Assembly (NCBI GenBank): GCA_012931725.1
Contig: CM022944.1
Location: 108,801,366-108,865,365, forward strand
Length of the DNA stretch: 64,000 nt
Reading direction: 5' to 3'
From: Litsea cubeba
Taxonomy: Eukaryota; Streptophyta; Magnoliopsida; Laurales; Lauraceae
Below the pieces are notes generated by a model. The model was not told the DNA's origin, made no database searches, and saw nothing but the letters and a program-made list of their open reading frames with translations. Both the position numbers and the translations under genes were made by a program. Shown here one piece after another: positions 34,971 to 48,250 of this stretch. Position 1 is the stretch's first letter. Each line of letters begins with the position of its first letter.

Positions 34971-36410
34971 CATGGAAAAATCATTATTTACAAAGGTCAG
35001 GTTAAGGCAATTATGATATGATGGTGCTGTGACAACCATCGTAGGTCCCACCATTCATCTAACTTGACGACCACGAATGCAATAATAGATGGGTCACCAT
35101 CTAAGACCTGTAGTGGGAGTATACATAATGCCCACATTCACACGTTGCATGAGTACTCTCTCTCTCTCTCTCTCTCATGTGGGGACAGGGCTGTGAGACT
35201 CACCATGTGTTCAACCAGGGGAGGGATAGGGAAAATGAAAAGATGAGTGCACAGGTAAGGAGTGGACCAAAATATTAGGCTGGAATGGATTTCAAATGAT
35301 TATAGATATTAAGGTCCGGGAGTTGATGGGTTCATATAAAGAAAAATAAAATCAAAGAAAAGAACCAAGATATAATTCAGATGAGTATCATCAAAATTGG
35401 ATTTGATACTCAAGACAATATCCTGTAGATGACTTTCTCATGAGATCATTTTTGCATGCTTGTGTACAAACTACAAAGACAATCTGGATTTGTCTACTAG
35501 TTATTGCTCCCCACTTGGGCTGTTGCTCCCTCGGTCCACTTACCTTCTAAGATCATTTGATATATAGGGGGAGGGAGAGGGGGAGAGGGGGAAAGAGGGG
35601 TAATAAGAAGCCATTGAAGCAAAGCACGTGCAAATGGTTTAGGAATTGATCTTGACCATTTTCTCTTGTTCAGTTGGCATTTCTATCACAATTAACAAAG
35701 GGGTCAGGCTAGACATCGTCGCCGTAATTGTTTTCTGACTGCCAGCCCAACTTGACTCCGATCTGATTATTTAGGGTCAAGGTTCCCATTTGAACTTGTG
35801 GGTTGGGTTCAAATTGATGACTTTTACCCAATTATATGTGGGCCGCATCCAGATTGGGACCTCTTTTTGTTACCTACACTATCAAGCTGGTCAATGTTAC
35901 CACTGCTTGAGACAGAATAGTCAACAAATTTGAGTATGTTTGGGGTGAGGAGAAAAGGTGAAAAAATTCTCTCTTCTCTTCCCCATTGAGTTCCAATTGC
36001 GCCTAACCAGAAGGACAAGAATCTTATAAGAGGGTAGATAGATGGTTCCAAACCAAACAGCAGATGACCAGATAATGCTCACCCTGTCAACGGGCTTGTG
36101 GCATGTGACTGGCACCCAGAGATCAAGTTACTTAGAAAAGATACCTATTTTCTACTTTCTAGTAGATCTCAATGAACACTGATCGTTGGCAGTAGTCCTG
36201 TAACCACTACCACCTCCATTGGCTCAATTTAGTCATTTTGAATTGGTGAAGCAATGAACATGGCTACAGTATTGCGTCATGGCTAACCACCCCCACATGG
36301 TTGCTAACACATGATATTAGGAACTTATGGGACCCAAGAACCACATCACGCGGTCAGCCCATTACAAGAACCCACTGTGCTTGATTGTTGTCAAAGGCAA
36401 TTAAACAAGT
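34231..36410. other. Intergenic DNA with microsatellites
   Basis: (GA)n at 34930-34967, (CT)n at 35156-35176 and a GA/G-rich block at 35570-35600. No gene recognised. Confidence 0.5.
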
Positions 36411-36665
36411 AGATCCACCCCACCTACATTTCTGGCTTTAGAACAGGAGATCTAAGAGTCACTTTAGCCAACATCGCCAAAGACACTTTACCCCACTTCA
36501 TCTCAAATGATGAAACTGTCTTTAATTAAATCACCCCAAAATCAGTGGAGAGCTAATGTAGCTACCTCAGTGTGTAATTTGACACAAGACCTGATCTCAC
36601 ATTCCACTTTATAATAACAATAATAACAGAAACCCCCACCTGTGCAAAAGGCTGGTTGGAGGGAG
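36411..36665. repeat. Second copy of the 32820-33045 block
   Basis: See 32820-33045. This copy has an extra insertion around 36580-36610 containing an ataacaata tract. Same orientation, 3.6 kb apart. Confidence 0.7.
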
Positions 36666-36814
36666 ACCTGAGCAATGTTTAATTAGAGAACTACATTGCA
36701 CCCAATAATTCATTATACAGAAATAGACCCTCTACGGAGTATCAAAATGTCACAAGATCAAATGCAGGAGATCAACCGGCAAGGAGCAGAGATAATGAGA
36801 AATGGCATCATGAA

Positions 36815-37345
36815 CTTACAGAGTGTGTGTGCTTAGGTTTGGAGGAAAAATGAAACACATACACAAAATGAGTGTAGCAAAAATGAAAATGTTGAGGTGG
36901 ATGTCTCTTACAACTAGAAAGGATAAAATAACAAATGATCATCATGAACTTACAGTGTGTGTGTTTAGGTTTGGAGGAAAACTGAAACACAAAAAACAAA
37001 ATGAGTGTAGCAAAAATGAAAATGTTGAGGTGGATGTCTCTTGCGACTAGGAAGGATAAAATAATATATGAGAGAGCATTTTAGGCATAACACCAATAGA
37101 TGATAAAATAAGAGGTAGTTTGGACATGTCCAATGCAGGCCAACAAACAATGGCACTAGTGAGGAAAAGTTTTCCCATGCAGGTTGATGGCCTACAAAGG
37201 AGCAGGTGTAAAAGCCGAATGGAAGTGAAAAATAAATTTGAAGAAGTGCAACCTATCTGAGGATTTGACGGAGGATAGATTGGAATGGAGAAACAAAATT
37301 CATATAACTTACCCAACATAGTTGGGGCAAGGCTTTGATGATGAT
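36815..37345 (+). pseudogene. Decayed RTE LINE fragment with internal duplication
   Basis: Reads KMSVAKMKMLRWMSL and TRKDKI twice (about 36860-36935 and about 36995-37065) because roughly 130 bp are duplicated with small changes. It continues into the usual C-terminal region and ends with the RTE tail cccaacatagttggggcaag followed by TGA repeats. Confidence 0.8.
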
Positions 37346-37932
37346 GACAACAACCATTTGGGTGGATTGCTAGGCAATTACCATGAGATTGAGAATGGAT
37401 CTCACAAGGTAATTACAAATTACATGTTATCAGCCTTTTAAAAAACTAAGTGCAAGTTGTAAAGAGGTTCATTCAAATAGAGTCAATGGAATGTAAGATT
37501 TAGAACCCCACGTCGATGGGATAAAGTTAAAATTACGATGGTGAAGAAAAAGGAGAAACCCTTTGCACAAAGGTCAAGCCTATACTAATGCCCTAGTTTT
37601 CAAACCATTCCACCATGAAATTTGGTCCCCCAAGGGGTCAAATGCACTAATTTTATATGACACCAAAAATAAAATTCTCCACTCTCAAATTGGTTTTGCA
37701 ATCCCCCTCTATGAATTTCGACTACAACATTACAGTGTTAATGAAATACCACTCATCACATATGCTACCAGCAATTTGTGACAAAATGCCAGAGTTGGTG
37801 GGTTGGTGATGCGAGACTTCTTGGGGCTTCACTTTGAATGTCTCTAACCAAACTTCTTAACTAATAAAAAGTAACTAACACACAATCTAGATATTATATT
37901 TTAAACACAAAAAAGTATAGACTATATGAGAC

Positions 37933-38001
<69 letters not shown>

Positions 38002-38508
38002 TTTGCATGTCTACACAAGACAGTACATGTACATGTTTTAAAAAAAGCAAAAAATCAGCAAGAGAAGTTGATGTTACAACAGCATTCCACTAATTCATCA
38101 GCACAATAACTTATTCATATAAAAAGAGATTTAATAATCCTTAGTTATCTAGAGCTACCCATTCCAATATGTAGAACCTCACTTTTCAACATCCATCCAA
38201 AAAGAACATCAAACAAACCTAAGCATTCTCTCCTTGTATCCATCCATATGTATGTATAATATAATAAAACATTCACATGCTCTCATTCTTCCAAACACAT
38301 AAACAAACACCAAACAAATACAAACACTACAGGGTGAGAGAGCATTACACTAAAAATGTCATCAAACCCTAACAAAAATCAAAACTAACAGCAGCCGAAA
38401 ATTATTCATATTCATCTCTCCATATATCAGATTTGCAATATCAGCTTCATATAACACTCCCAACATAAAAAAAAAGAGTAAAAGTTAAGTGTTCTGTATT
38501 TAGATTTT
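37346..38508. other. Dof downstream region with a GA microsatellite
   Basis: (GA)n at 37935-38001. The stretch directly below 38508 is probably the 3'UTR of the minus-strand Dof gene; no certain polyadenylation signal was picked. Confidence 0.45.
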
Positions 38509-39166
38509 TCATTGAAATCTCGAACCTGGGGTGTAAATGGCGAGATCAGGCCACCCATTTCCGCTGCCCCAACAGCTCGAATCTTCCTGCAAGCCCAAGA
38601 AATTTTCTGGGGTACTTGTTCTGTTCTGCAATTCCATTGATGGGTTGTCAATTGAATTAGGATTGGAATTTGAATTGGGGTTCGTTGGGAATTCTCCAAA
38701 TTGCATCCTTTGGACACTGGGACTATTGGAATTCATGCTTTCCAGTAGATTGGTGAAGTTCCCAGTTGATGTCAGCAAAGAACTGAAGCTCCCTGAGACG
38801 TCCAGCATCTGTCGCTCCTGATCGACCATCGCAGCGGCCGGACTGTAGATCAGCGTAGGCAGTGGCTCGGGCTTTGGCACGAGCTGAGGCATGGGAGAGG
38901 AGGAAGAGGTGGTGGTGGAGGATGGGCGTTTTGGGGTGGAGCGTTTGGAGTTCTTGCGGGTTCCACCGCCGACCGGAATGTTGCGTAGGGCGCCGCCTTT
39001 TGTCCAGTATCGCCGGCAGTTCTTGCAGAAATGGCGGGGTTGGGAGAGGTTGTAGTTGTTTGTAGTAGCAGAATTTGGTGTTTGTGGAGTCACAGCGAGG
39101 ACATTTGAGGTGTTCCTGCTCTGGGAAATGGGGCTTCATGGGCTGGAACGTGCTTGGATCTTGCAT
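38509..39166 (-). CDS. Dof zinc-finger transcription factor, one frameshift in the Dof domain
   Basis: Dof proteins are plant-specific nuclear transcription factors that bind AAAG sites through one C2C2 zinc finger. Start ATG at 39166 (MQDPSTFQPMKP...). The finger reads CPRCDSTNTKFCYY, then NNYNLSQPRHFCKNC and RRYWTKGGALRNIPVGGG, with cysteines at about residues 22, 25, 47 and 50 (CX2CX21CX2C, as the family requires). One surplus base in the A run at 39059-39061 (plus-strand T) shifts the frame between YY and NNYN. Both halves are otherwise intact, and the corrected length is about 218 residues. The C-terminal part is Ser/Asn/Pro-rich, typical of Dof activation regions. The MQDP start followed by PEQEHLKCPRC resembles the Arabidopsis DOF3.1/DOF1.7 group. 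A single intact flank frame on each side favours sequence error over an old pseudogene. Confidence 0.9.
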
Positions 39167-39770
39167 GTTTTTATTGAGAAGAAAGTGGAATTGGAAAGTG
39201 TGTGTGTTTTTTTTTTTTTTAAGTTCTAGTTAGATTTGGGGTGGAGCTTTTTTACAATGAGGAGATGAGAGTGGAGTTGAATGCAAAGAAGAAAAAGATG
39301 ATTGGAACTTGAGATGGGTTTTTGTGGTAGAATCAAAAGGGTGGAGGAAAGGTTAGATTTTGGGATTTCAGTTCCATTTTTTTTTTTTTTTATGAGCTGC
39401 AGAATAGAGAAAAATAGGGTGAAAACAAAGGAAAAATAGATGGATTTGGTTGAAACAAATGTAAAAGAGAGAAGCTTTTTGAGTGAAGAGGATTGATATT
39501 GGGAAAGTAGAGGTTTTAGAGCTTTGAGAGTTGAGACTCGTCCTGTTTTTCCTTTTTCCTTGTATGATCAAGAGAAAAGTTAAAACGATGGGAAAATCTG
39601 TCTCTCTTTGGAGCTTTGAGGGTCTTCTCTCCCAGCCAGAAAAGCAACAAAGAGAAATATGCTTTGGGGCCTGAGGAAAGAGATTAAAAAACAAAAGACA
39701 CAGAAGCAGTGAGAAGAGTTTTGGGGTTTTCAGACTCTGAATGACCTCAGGATTGCAAACCTAAAAAGTG

Positions 39771-39801
<31 letters not shown>

Positions 39802-40345
39802 CAAAAAACAAACAGACTGGCTTGTGCCTTAAAAAGTGAGAGAGAGAGAGAGAGAAGTATAAAAACCAAAAGTTTGCTCTTTACAAGAAACAAGGGCACA
39901 GAAAAACCCAACACCTTTGGCTTTCACATGTAAAAAAAGAAAACCACTATAAAAGATCCCGAGTTTTTTCAAGCTACATCAACTGGGTGTTCTACTAAGG
40001 AAAGAAAAAGGCCATAAAAAAACACAAATCTCAGGTACACTACACCCAGTTGGGTTCTTATAAAATCAAACCAGATCTCTCTCTATCTCTCCCTCCACAA
40101 TCAATAGAAAAAGCATGCAAATCTTTTAGAGGGGATTTCCACCAGAGAAAGAAACATAATAGCTGAGACAATTCCAAAGAAGGGACAAAGGCAGAAGACT
40201 CCAACACAAGAAAGAAGATTTTGAGCAGAAGACTTGGGTCTGAAAGCTGATGTTGATAACCAGGAGGAGGAAGGAAAAAAAGGGCAACCGTTTGTATTTT
40301 CAAAGTCCCTGTTCTTCTCTCTCAGATATCTATCATTTTATATTA
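39167..40345 (-). promoter_or_regulatory. Upstream region of the Dof gene
   Basis: On the minus strand a TATA-like taatataaaatg lies at about 40333-40344. CT-rich leader sequence follows, with a (CT)n tract at 39838-39855 and a long T run (39773-39798). If that TATA box is used, the leader is about 1.1 kb and probably contains an intron; splice sites were not assigned. Confidence 0.3.
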
Positions 40346-42524
40346 TGTCGGCGGCTGAGCTTAAACTAGACTGTTCCACAACTGTCCAACTTTTAGTTTA
40401 ATGTAAAATCTCAGTTTAGATATTCATGAGTGTTAAGCTCCTCTTCACTCAATTTTAAAATGAAAAACACAGATAAAAAATCATGAACATGCTTAAACTC
40501 ACCTTTGCTTGATAAAATTTACTTATTTACCTTGTTATTTAATTCGCATGGAGTGCGTTGTTGATAGGCCCACCTGAGAGTCCATCCAACTCCTGAATTA
40601 TGCAGGTCCCTTGGGTTTGTACCCCATCAAATGGGTTGGATTGATTGTGTAAAAATCTAAATGGGCTAGATTTGTGGACTATGGATGAAAGAATTAGGAT
40701 GACCAAATGGGTTGTTAAGATTTTAACGCAATCAAATTCATGTGATTGATTAATTGTAAATTTAAAAGCATTTTCTTATAAAGGGTCTTTCCAGTATCTT
40801 TTGTTGCCTTTCGTTACGTTCCATTTAAAGATGAAAAGTTTGGCATTGCAACATTATATGAAGCTCGATAAGTATGAAGCCATGTTAAATAATAATAAGA
40901 TTATTATAATTAATACATAGTTAAATGAGTTTAATCGAGCAGAGCCGAGCCAAGTTGAGCTTTTCTCAGATGAGGCCGAGCTCACAACGAGCTTGCGTAG
41001 AAGCCAAGCAACGCATGAGATTCTGAACCGTCCAATTTTATAACGGCCAATAGCTTGCCGTACACGTGTCTAATCTAAGGAGGAGAAGAAATCCTAGCGT
41101 CAGAAGAGCCACATCCTGCTCGATCGTGGGACATGTGGTCGCCCGGAGCAATGGTGTGCGGTCGGATCCATTTTCACGTGCTTCTCACGAGAGAATTGTC
41201 GGTGAAGCGATTTCTCGTAGAAGAGCGGTTAAAAATAGCGTTTTACCCGTTTTCTCGTATACAAACTCACAACATCCAAAAACATCCAAAAACAGGTTTC
41301 CGTACAACCGGTTGCTGTGGGTTCCATCAATCTTGTGGGTTCCATTGGGTCGGGTTTTGATCGGGTTGAAACACCCCTTGATTTTTGTTAATCGTACTAA
41401 AAAAGTCAGTCTTATGGCTTAGCCTAGCCTAGAAGTGAAAGGGTTAATCTAACACCTTCTTAATTAATAGGTTAGGTTTTGGGTGTTGATTTGGTGGGTC
41501 AAAGTGCAATTAGTCGGGTTGGTATGATAAAACATGGGTCGGTGGTTCTAGTAGCAAGAGTAGGCTCAACTTAAACTTATGCTAAATCCTTTTTCACATT
41601 AAACTTATTTGGGTCATTGATAGAAAAAAAAAATGAGATCTTCTCAAAGTTGAAGTTTCGAGATCTAATTCACAAAGTGAATGATGACCTGTTTATTTAG
41701 TGGATTTCATGGAATTCTTGTTTGGAGCATTTTAAAATTTTCAGACGTGGTGGAATTTCTAAATGCTCCATTGTACTTTACCATCCAAAAATTCTAATAA
41801 AAAAAATAAATGAGTTGAAATTTCTGAATTCCCAAAAATCATTTGAGACCTTTCAGGTGATTGAAAATTTGAAATTATTGTGAAGAAACATGGCATTTAC
41901 AAATACAGGAGATAAGATATCATATTATGTAAAAAGAAAAAAGAAAAAAGAAAAAAAAAGCCCAACACGGAAAATCCTCGTCATAAATTCTAATATCGAA
42001 ACAGGCCCTAAAAGTAGACATGTGATAATCATGTTTTAAACTTTACGTTCAGATAGGAAAAGTGGAGCGGAAAAGTGATCCTCTATCATGTTTAGGTGAA
42101 TAGGTCAAGTCAACCAGACCCACTAGTTTTGTGTAGAATGAGATTTTAACATTTAAAACATATGCTAAATCTTTTTTCACATTGAAAAATGGAAGAAATT
42201 ATGAAAAATTTTCAAAAGAAAAAACATTTCACAATGAAGTTTTCTTCTTACAAGATACAAGATATAGAGTTTTAACCAACCGTAATGCTTTTCACTAATG
42301 GGTCATTTGTTTTCTTCATTTACATATATAATGAAATCACATGCTTAATGGATACACATAAATCATATTTGTTTGGTGTGATTTCGATTCGCATGTCTAA
42401 AATAGATATGTAAATGGTGTACTGAAAACTGGCTTTTTTTGTGTCTAAGAATTTCATGCCTTCACACGGTATTGTTACTAGGCGGACTGCTACAATGCTA
42501 ATATGAGCGGTCCTGCCTTTTGTT
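40346..42524. other. Intergenic DNA, nothing recognised
   Basis: A more GC-rich patch at 41000-41380 gives two overlapping frames (118 and 75 codons) that match no family I know. Confidence 0.4.
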
Positions 42525-42832
42525 ATTTTTTTGGGCCCCACTTGTAACATCCGGACTGTTCATTTCTTAAGAGGCTCAAACATGGCCATGTGTACAATTT
42601 TCAACCGTTGATGATGCATGGAGGTTGAGATATTATCAACATAATTACAGCCGTTGGATTAATCTATTGTAACTTAAGATACTCATTCCGCCTTTTATGA
42701 TTTTCTTAATGTTATATGCCCCACCTGTAAAATCAGGACCATTCATATTCTTCAGAAGCTCAAACACGGTCATGTGTCCAATTTTCAACCATTGATGTTG
42801 CTTGGATGTTGAGATATCATCAAATAATATAC
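42525..42832. repeat. Two diverged tandem units of about 185 bp
   Basis: The phrases ggctcaaacatggccatgtg, caattttcaaccgttgatg and ggttgagatattatcaa recur in order about 185 bp downstream (agctcaaacacggtcatgtg, caattttcaaccattgatg, gttgagatatcatcaa). Non-coding. Confidence 0.75.
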
Positions 42833-42897
42833 AACCTATTCATAGATTTACATGTGAAATGTTATGCTAGTAACAATAAGTAAAATCTAATCCACAT

Positions 42898-42927
42898 GTG
42901 AGCCATTTACATATGTAAATGACTCAC
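42898..42927. repeat. 30-bp near-perfect palindrome
   Basis: gtgag-c-catttacatatgtaaatg-a-ctcac has a single mismatched pair. A similar ttacatatgtga word follows within 30 bp. Confidence 0.75.
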
Positions 42928-42961
42928 ATATGGGTTATTTACATATGTGAATCACTTTCAC

Positions 42962-45120
42962 AATAAACAAATGACTCGTAAGCTGTAAGACGGAATACTT
43001 ACTTATACAAATCAAGTCTTTCCTCTCACACAATGTTTGGATTTTTTTTGTATTTTTAATTATTCTAGAAAACAATTTTTTGTATGAAAGGTTACTCTTG
43101 TGGGCTTTGAGCTAGCTATACTACTTTTGAGTAGAATTCGAATGGAACAGGATCAACATCTCAATGAGAAGAAAGACTTGTATCATGATAATATATAGCG
43201 AGTAAGGCCTGAGAGTATTATAGAAACAGATATCAAGATGGATGGTTGAGAAGCTGTATAGGTGGATATCGAATGTTAAACAAGACATCTAAATCTTTAA
43301 GTCTGGAGAAAGGGGTCAATAAAGTGAAGACAGAAATTTACAGAAAAATTTGTCCGTCACACTATTGACACCGACACTCAAAAGATTGTCGCGCTCCTAC
43401 AAATTGAGATGGTTACTTTGCAACTCTCTAATTGAATTTATTAAAGTAAGTTAAAGCTTGATTGGTCAATTTTGATTCCCCAAGCGATGGTTCTAACATA
43501 AGTTTCTAACTCTGAGGGGTTGGCCAAGTATTCATGACTATGGTTCTTTCCTCTTTCGAAGTTAAAAGTCTTGATATCGATCTCCGATTCCCTCCTCTTC
43601 ACGAATTAAATATTGAGTCCACTTGTGCTATCACCTGATGTCATAGGGGTTTTATCTGATTTCTCTCTCTCGGTGGAAGGAAATAGTCCAACTCAAAGAG
43701 TTAGGGAAACCTCCAAACAGCGCAAAAAAATAAAAATAAAAAAAGTCCCAAAAACTTAAAAAAATGCATAACTCTAATGGATTGCCCTAAAATGAGTGAT
43801 GGAGAGTCATGGAAGGTTGACTTGTGTCGGCTATTATTCTTCCCTGATCCGACAGTAGGCTCATCCCTGGTCCGACAGTAGGCTCAGTCGGCACGCCGTT
43901 ACGGACTTGACCCACTGCTGCGGGTAAGAGTAGGACTACTGTAAGACGGAAGGAAAGCAGACAGAAACTGCCTGCCTCTGTCTCATTACTCATATGAATG
44001 AATATCTTCTTCTCCTCTTAATTTCTTTCTTTAAAGACAAGAAAGAGAAAATTTAAAAAACAATAAAACCAATATTTGAGAAAAGAGGAATTTTAAGGAA
44101 ATTTCAATTTTGATCCTTCTTGTGTCTCAAAAGGTGGCCCATTTCTTAATTCTCAAGGTTGGCTGCACATTTGAACTACTATATTTCAATAGGTACACTT
44201 CCTATACATCCACTCGTAGTTTAGTGGTGATGCATCTCCCTCTTTTTAAAAATAACTAAATATTGATGATTCCTAACGCTTGAGTAGGATGTGGGAATAC
44301 TTATCAAATAAAAAATAAATAGCATTTTTCTTAATTATTGCAAAGTATTGCGTTGTTTTCAGGATATTGCCTATATTTGCAAAACTATTTCCGAACATCA
44401 ATTGTTTTCGGGATCATTTAATCAGTGTGATCCTATTAAGTTTGTGACACAGAGACTTCAAAGATCTTAAATAAATGGGGGTGGAATGGGCAAACTTATA
44501 CTTAACTAATGGATGATTAAGATCCACTGAATTACATAGTCATGATCAGATCAATAAATGGATGGTCAAGATCCACGGATTACAGTTAATATAAAAAGTC
44601 CTACTGATCCATTCAGATTAGAATTCTTAAAATTATTTAGTCAAGATTTTATGTTTTAATTGCCACCTTATTGGTAGAAGTGAGACCCTTTTAATCATCT
44701 TTTAACCTGTGAATTCCCGTCCATTTTACAGAGAGACTAAGTGAATAATTCCAGTCTTTTAGTCCGGTCCAAAGGGTTGGGAACCCTCAGATGGCCAAAA
44801 AAAAAAAAAAAAGTTGCGCTATAATAAAATACAATGATTGAATAATTTTAACTGCATTTAACACTTGTAAGTTTTAACCTTTTATCCTCAGATTTATAAT
44901 TGAGAATGGGTTTCATTGAGAAGTGTCAACAGGGTGAGAAGTGAAATGTTAATGTCACTTTCCCAAGATTTAGTTTACTAAGGGCCAGTTTATTTTATGT
45001 AATTGATTCCCCATAGGAATTATAAGATTTGTATTCCTAAAAATGGTTAAAAAGAAGAGACAAAGGAGATTATTTAAAAATGACCTCCAGGGATATGAAA
45101 TGAATACCCAACCTTCGTCA
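42962..45120. other. Intergenic DNA, nothing recognised
   Basis: A 17-bp direct repeat (gtccgacagtaggctca type) occurs near 43850-43886 in a GC-richer patch that might be a retroelement leftover. No gene. Confidence 0.4.
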
Positions 45121-45128
45121 CCTAATTA

Positions 45129-45743
45129 TAGGGTTGTAAATGGGTACCCGATTCTCCGATTACCCGAAGGTTCCGACCCGTTAGGATCCGGGTCTGGGTC
45201 CTTATTTTGGTCCCGATAAGAAAATGGTTCCAATTCCAGATCCTTTTTTTTGGAACCGATACCTAAACGGGTCCGGTTCCGGATCCACAGTGGCCCAGAC
45301 CCGTGGACCCGGGACCCCGACCCAATATATACTAACATAAGGTAACTTTAGTATGTGAGAACAGAACCCTTTTTACTTTTCTACTTTTCTACATTAGGGT
45401 TTTCTACTTTTCTACATCACATTGCCGGTTTGGATGTGATTTCTGAGTTTTTGATTTAAAGTGCCTGTTATTGATAAACAAAATGTCACATTAGTGTTTG
45501 TATGTATGTGATTCAATTGAAATGTAGAAAAAGCATAATTTTTTTAAAGAAAAATACAGGCATTAGTTTAGACCTGGAACCGGAACCGGAACCAGACCCG
45601 CCTCACAAACGGTTCCAGTTCCGGTTCCGGTTCCCATTATTCTTATCGGTTCCGGTTCCGGTTCCGATTCCCCTTCTTAGAAAACGGTTCGGGTTCGGGT
45701 TCCACCCTAGACCCGGACCGGAATTGACCCGTTTACAACCCTA
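45129..45743. mobile_element. hAT-type element (615 bp) with GGTTCC arrays
   Basis: The ends tagggttgtaaatgggt and, inverted, tagggttgtaaacgggt are flanked by a perfect 8-bp duplication CCTAATTA (45121-45128 and 45744-45751). Subterminal regions consist of iterated ggttcc/ggaacc hexamers (notably 45575-45670). No transposase; the 45502-45777 frame is a translation of the hexamers. Confidence 0.9.
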
Positions 45744-45751
45744 CCTAATTA

Positions 45752-48250
45752 GCAATTCAAATCCTAGAAAAGTATAGATTCTATCTACATATCTACATTG
45801 ACGGTTGAAAGGCAGCCATTTTGTGATCTGGGTCATGCTTTCACATGATGAAGCAGGGTCCTGATCAACTACGTAAAGGTCCCACCTGTATGAACGAGGT
45901 TCAGGATAATTGAATTAGTGATGAAGATCTCGCTCACCCAAGTTGGATTTGGATTCTCAGATGCTGAAATTCCCTCCCCCAGCTTGAGAGAGCGAGGGAG
46001 GAATTGGGATTTGGGAATATAGTGATCATGAAATGATGCATGCGGTACATGTTCGATTGATTGTGAGGAATGTGTCGTTCCTCTCCTTTTCTTTGTCACT
46101 TATTCTGTATTCTCTACATGGATTCGATTCCATTCAATCAAATTCAATTTAAAATGCATGACACCTCTCCATACTAGGATTCTGGTAATAGTAGTGCTGT
46201 TTCAATGTAAGCCTAGGTGACCCTAGCAATTGGTATCAACACCCCAAAAAAATCCATGATAGGTTAGGTAGCATTTTGGGATAGATCCGGACCGTTCATT
46301 TGTTCAATGAGTGGACAAACAGAGCCCTAAGAACAACTTTAGCGTAAGAATCACAAGTCACAAAGTCCACAGTGGGGTCCCCCACATAAATTCAAATTGA
46401 AGTTGATATTCTTTTCTTCAATGAGTGAGAGGAGAGAGACCCATATACCAGAATGGGATATTTTTCTAGCAACCAAACCATTCAATTACTGTGCAGAATA
46501 TTGAAAGTTTTTCTCTAATTGTTAATCTAATCAGAACAACTGTGGCCCACTTGATGAATGACCAGACCAATTTTGTCAGCTAGGTCATCTAGAATGGTCC
46601 ACGTTTAGGATGGTTTTGATGTGGTGGATGTAGTGTGGCACTGGCAGACCTACTGCATGTGACTTGTGAGCCAAGTCATGGTGACCTGCGTCTTGGTCTT
46701 TTTGAACTCATGTGAATGGATATTCCTTTTGGCAGAACCTACCTAACCATGTGAACATGGACCATTGGCCATTTTCTAACAAACAATCATATGGCAACTG
46801 ACCCATGCTATTTGTCAAATTTCAATAACACATCACCCCAACTGAGAAAATTAATCAATCTATATACCCCAGAAACCTTTTATCTACTAGTACCCACTTT
46901 GGATTGGTGAAAGACATCCAAAGACTGGGTCTTTGGGAGAGAGACCTGACTGATTCTTCATCCTTTTGGCTGATGTCTGATGGTAGGAAATGAACCTTTC
47001 ATCTTTGGTTTACCAATAGTCATTAGAGATTGCAAGGAATCTGCATATGCATCAATATCCATGCACAAGTGGAGGACTTCAAAGAAGTCCCTATGAGAGA
47101 AAGAGAGACCCAATTATAGTTATCCAACAAAAAATTGGTGCATATGGTAATTGATGGTGTCAATGATAACTGCCATGCTCCACCATATGTGGATATGGTG
47201 ACCCAAGGCATGGATTAGAACCAAAGTGGACAAAAGTAATTCACAAGCAAAGGCTTTGTGGTGATGTATCTACCAAAGAAGTTGCATACTGGGGTGGACT
47301 AAAATCATGGGCCTACTATGATTAAGTAAATAGCCCAAAAATAACTCTGATCAGACAATCCTAAGAACCTGATTTTACTTTGAGAATTTGGAGCATTGAC
47401 TATTCATTCTGAAAGTTGATGTGATGGACATCATTTGAACGGTGTTGATATTTTGATCAGAGCATGTGAAAAACTGCATTCCATCGATCAGTAGGTCCAC
47501 GTTTTTGTATTGTCATGGGGTGGATGTGCAAGCAATGTTTCCTGTCAAAGGCTTAACTTAGAATTCTAGCCCCTGAATTTGGAGGTTTCTGTTTGTTTCT
47601 CCCTATGTTAATATTCTTTTTCTAGAGCACAAGACCCATATCTAAGCCTCTAACAAGGTCAAATAGAAGGGACAAGTACGAGCTGGAAGGAAATGTGGGC
47701 ATCCTCCTTGGTTTTCCTGGGGGCATTTGGATCAACATAAACTGGTTGCAGATGACTTGGTTTATTTATAGTGATGGTTCTTGTGTTTGGATAACATAAG
47801 TTCATGTTTTTGGAACTACCCTTATTAGAAAAATACCATGAAAAAGTGGGGCGTATTTCTGATGAAAAAGTTTTTCCATGATTTAGTGCGAACTCTTTTA
47901 TATGAGGAAAAATATCAAAATCAGTGCAACTTTCTGTGCCATCGTGGAAAAGTATTTTCAATTAGTGGGGTGGTTTGGAAAAAAAGTTCTGCAGAAACAT
48001 AACTCTGAACGTTCCCAAAGTGACTCTTACGTCTGTCGTTTTGATCGTTCCCATGACCAATTGGAAGTAATTAGACTTGCATTTGCGTGTACTGAGTATA
48101 TATAGGGCAACCAGGTTCAAAGGATATGAACATGACCTTTGCAGAGAGAGCAGCCATCAGATTAAGAATTGAATGCTGCTGTGAGAGTCTTGTAAGTCAA
48201 TCGAAATAGTCCGTCTTTTAGATGACTAATGGTAAGGGGAGAATAATCTA
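45752..48250. other. Intergenic DNA, nothing recognised
   Basis: Only short frames without recognisable domains. Confidence 0.4.

Noticed and set aside
34930..38001. Regularly spaced short repeats as a possible CRISPR-like array
   Set aside because: These are plain GA/CT microsatellites in a eukaryotic genome; there are no spacers.
38723..39166. 147-codon minus-strand frame starting at the Dof ATG
   Set aside because: Only its first third is Dof; after the extra base it runs out of frame and is not a separate protein.
45502..45777. 91-codon frame with repeated PEPEPD/RFRF
   Set aside because: Translation of GGTTCC hexamer arrays inside a hAT element.
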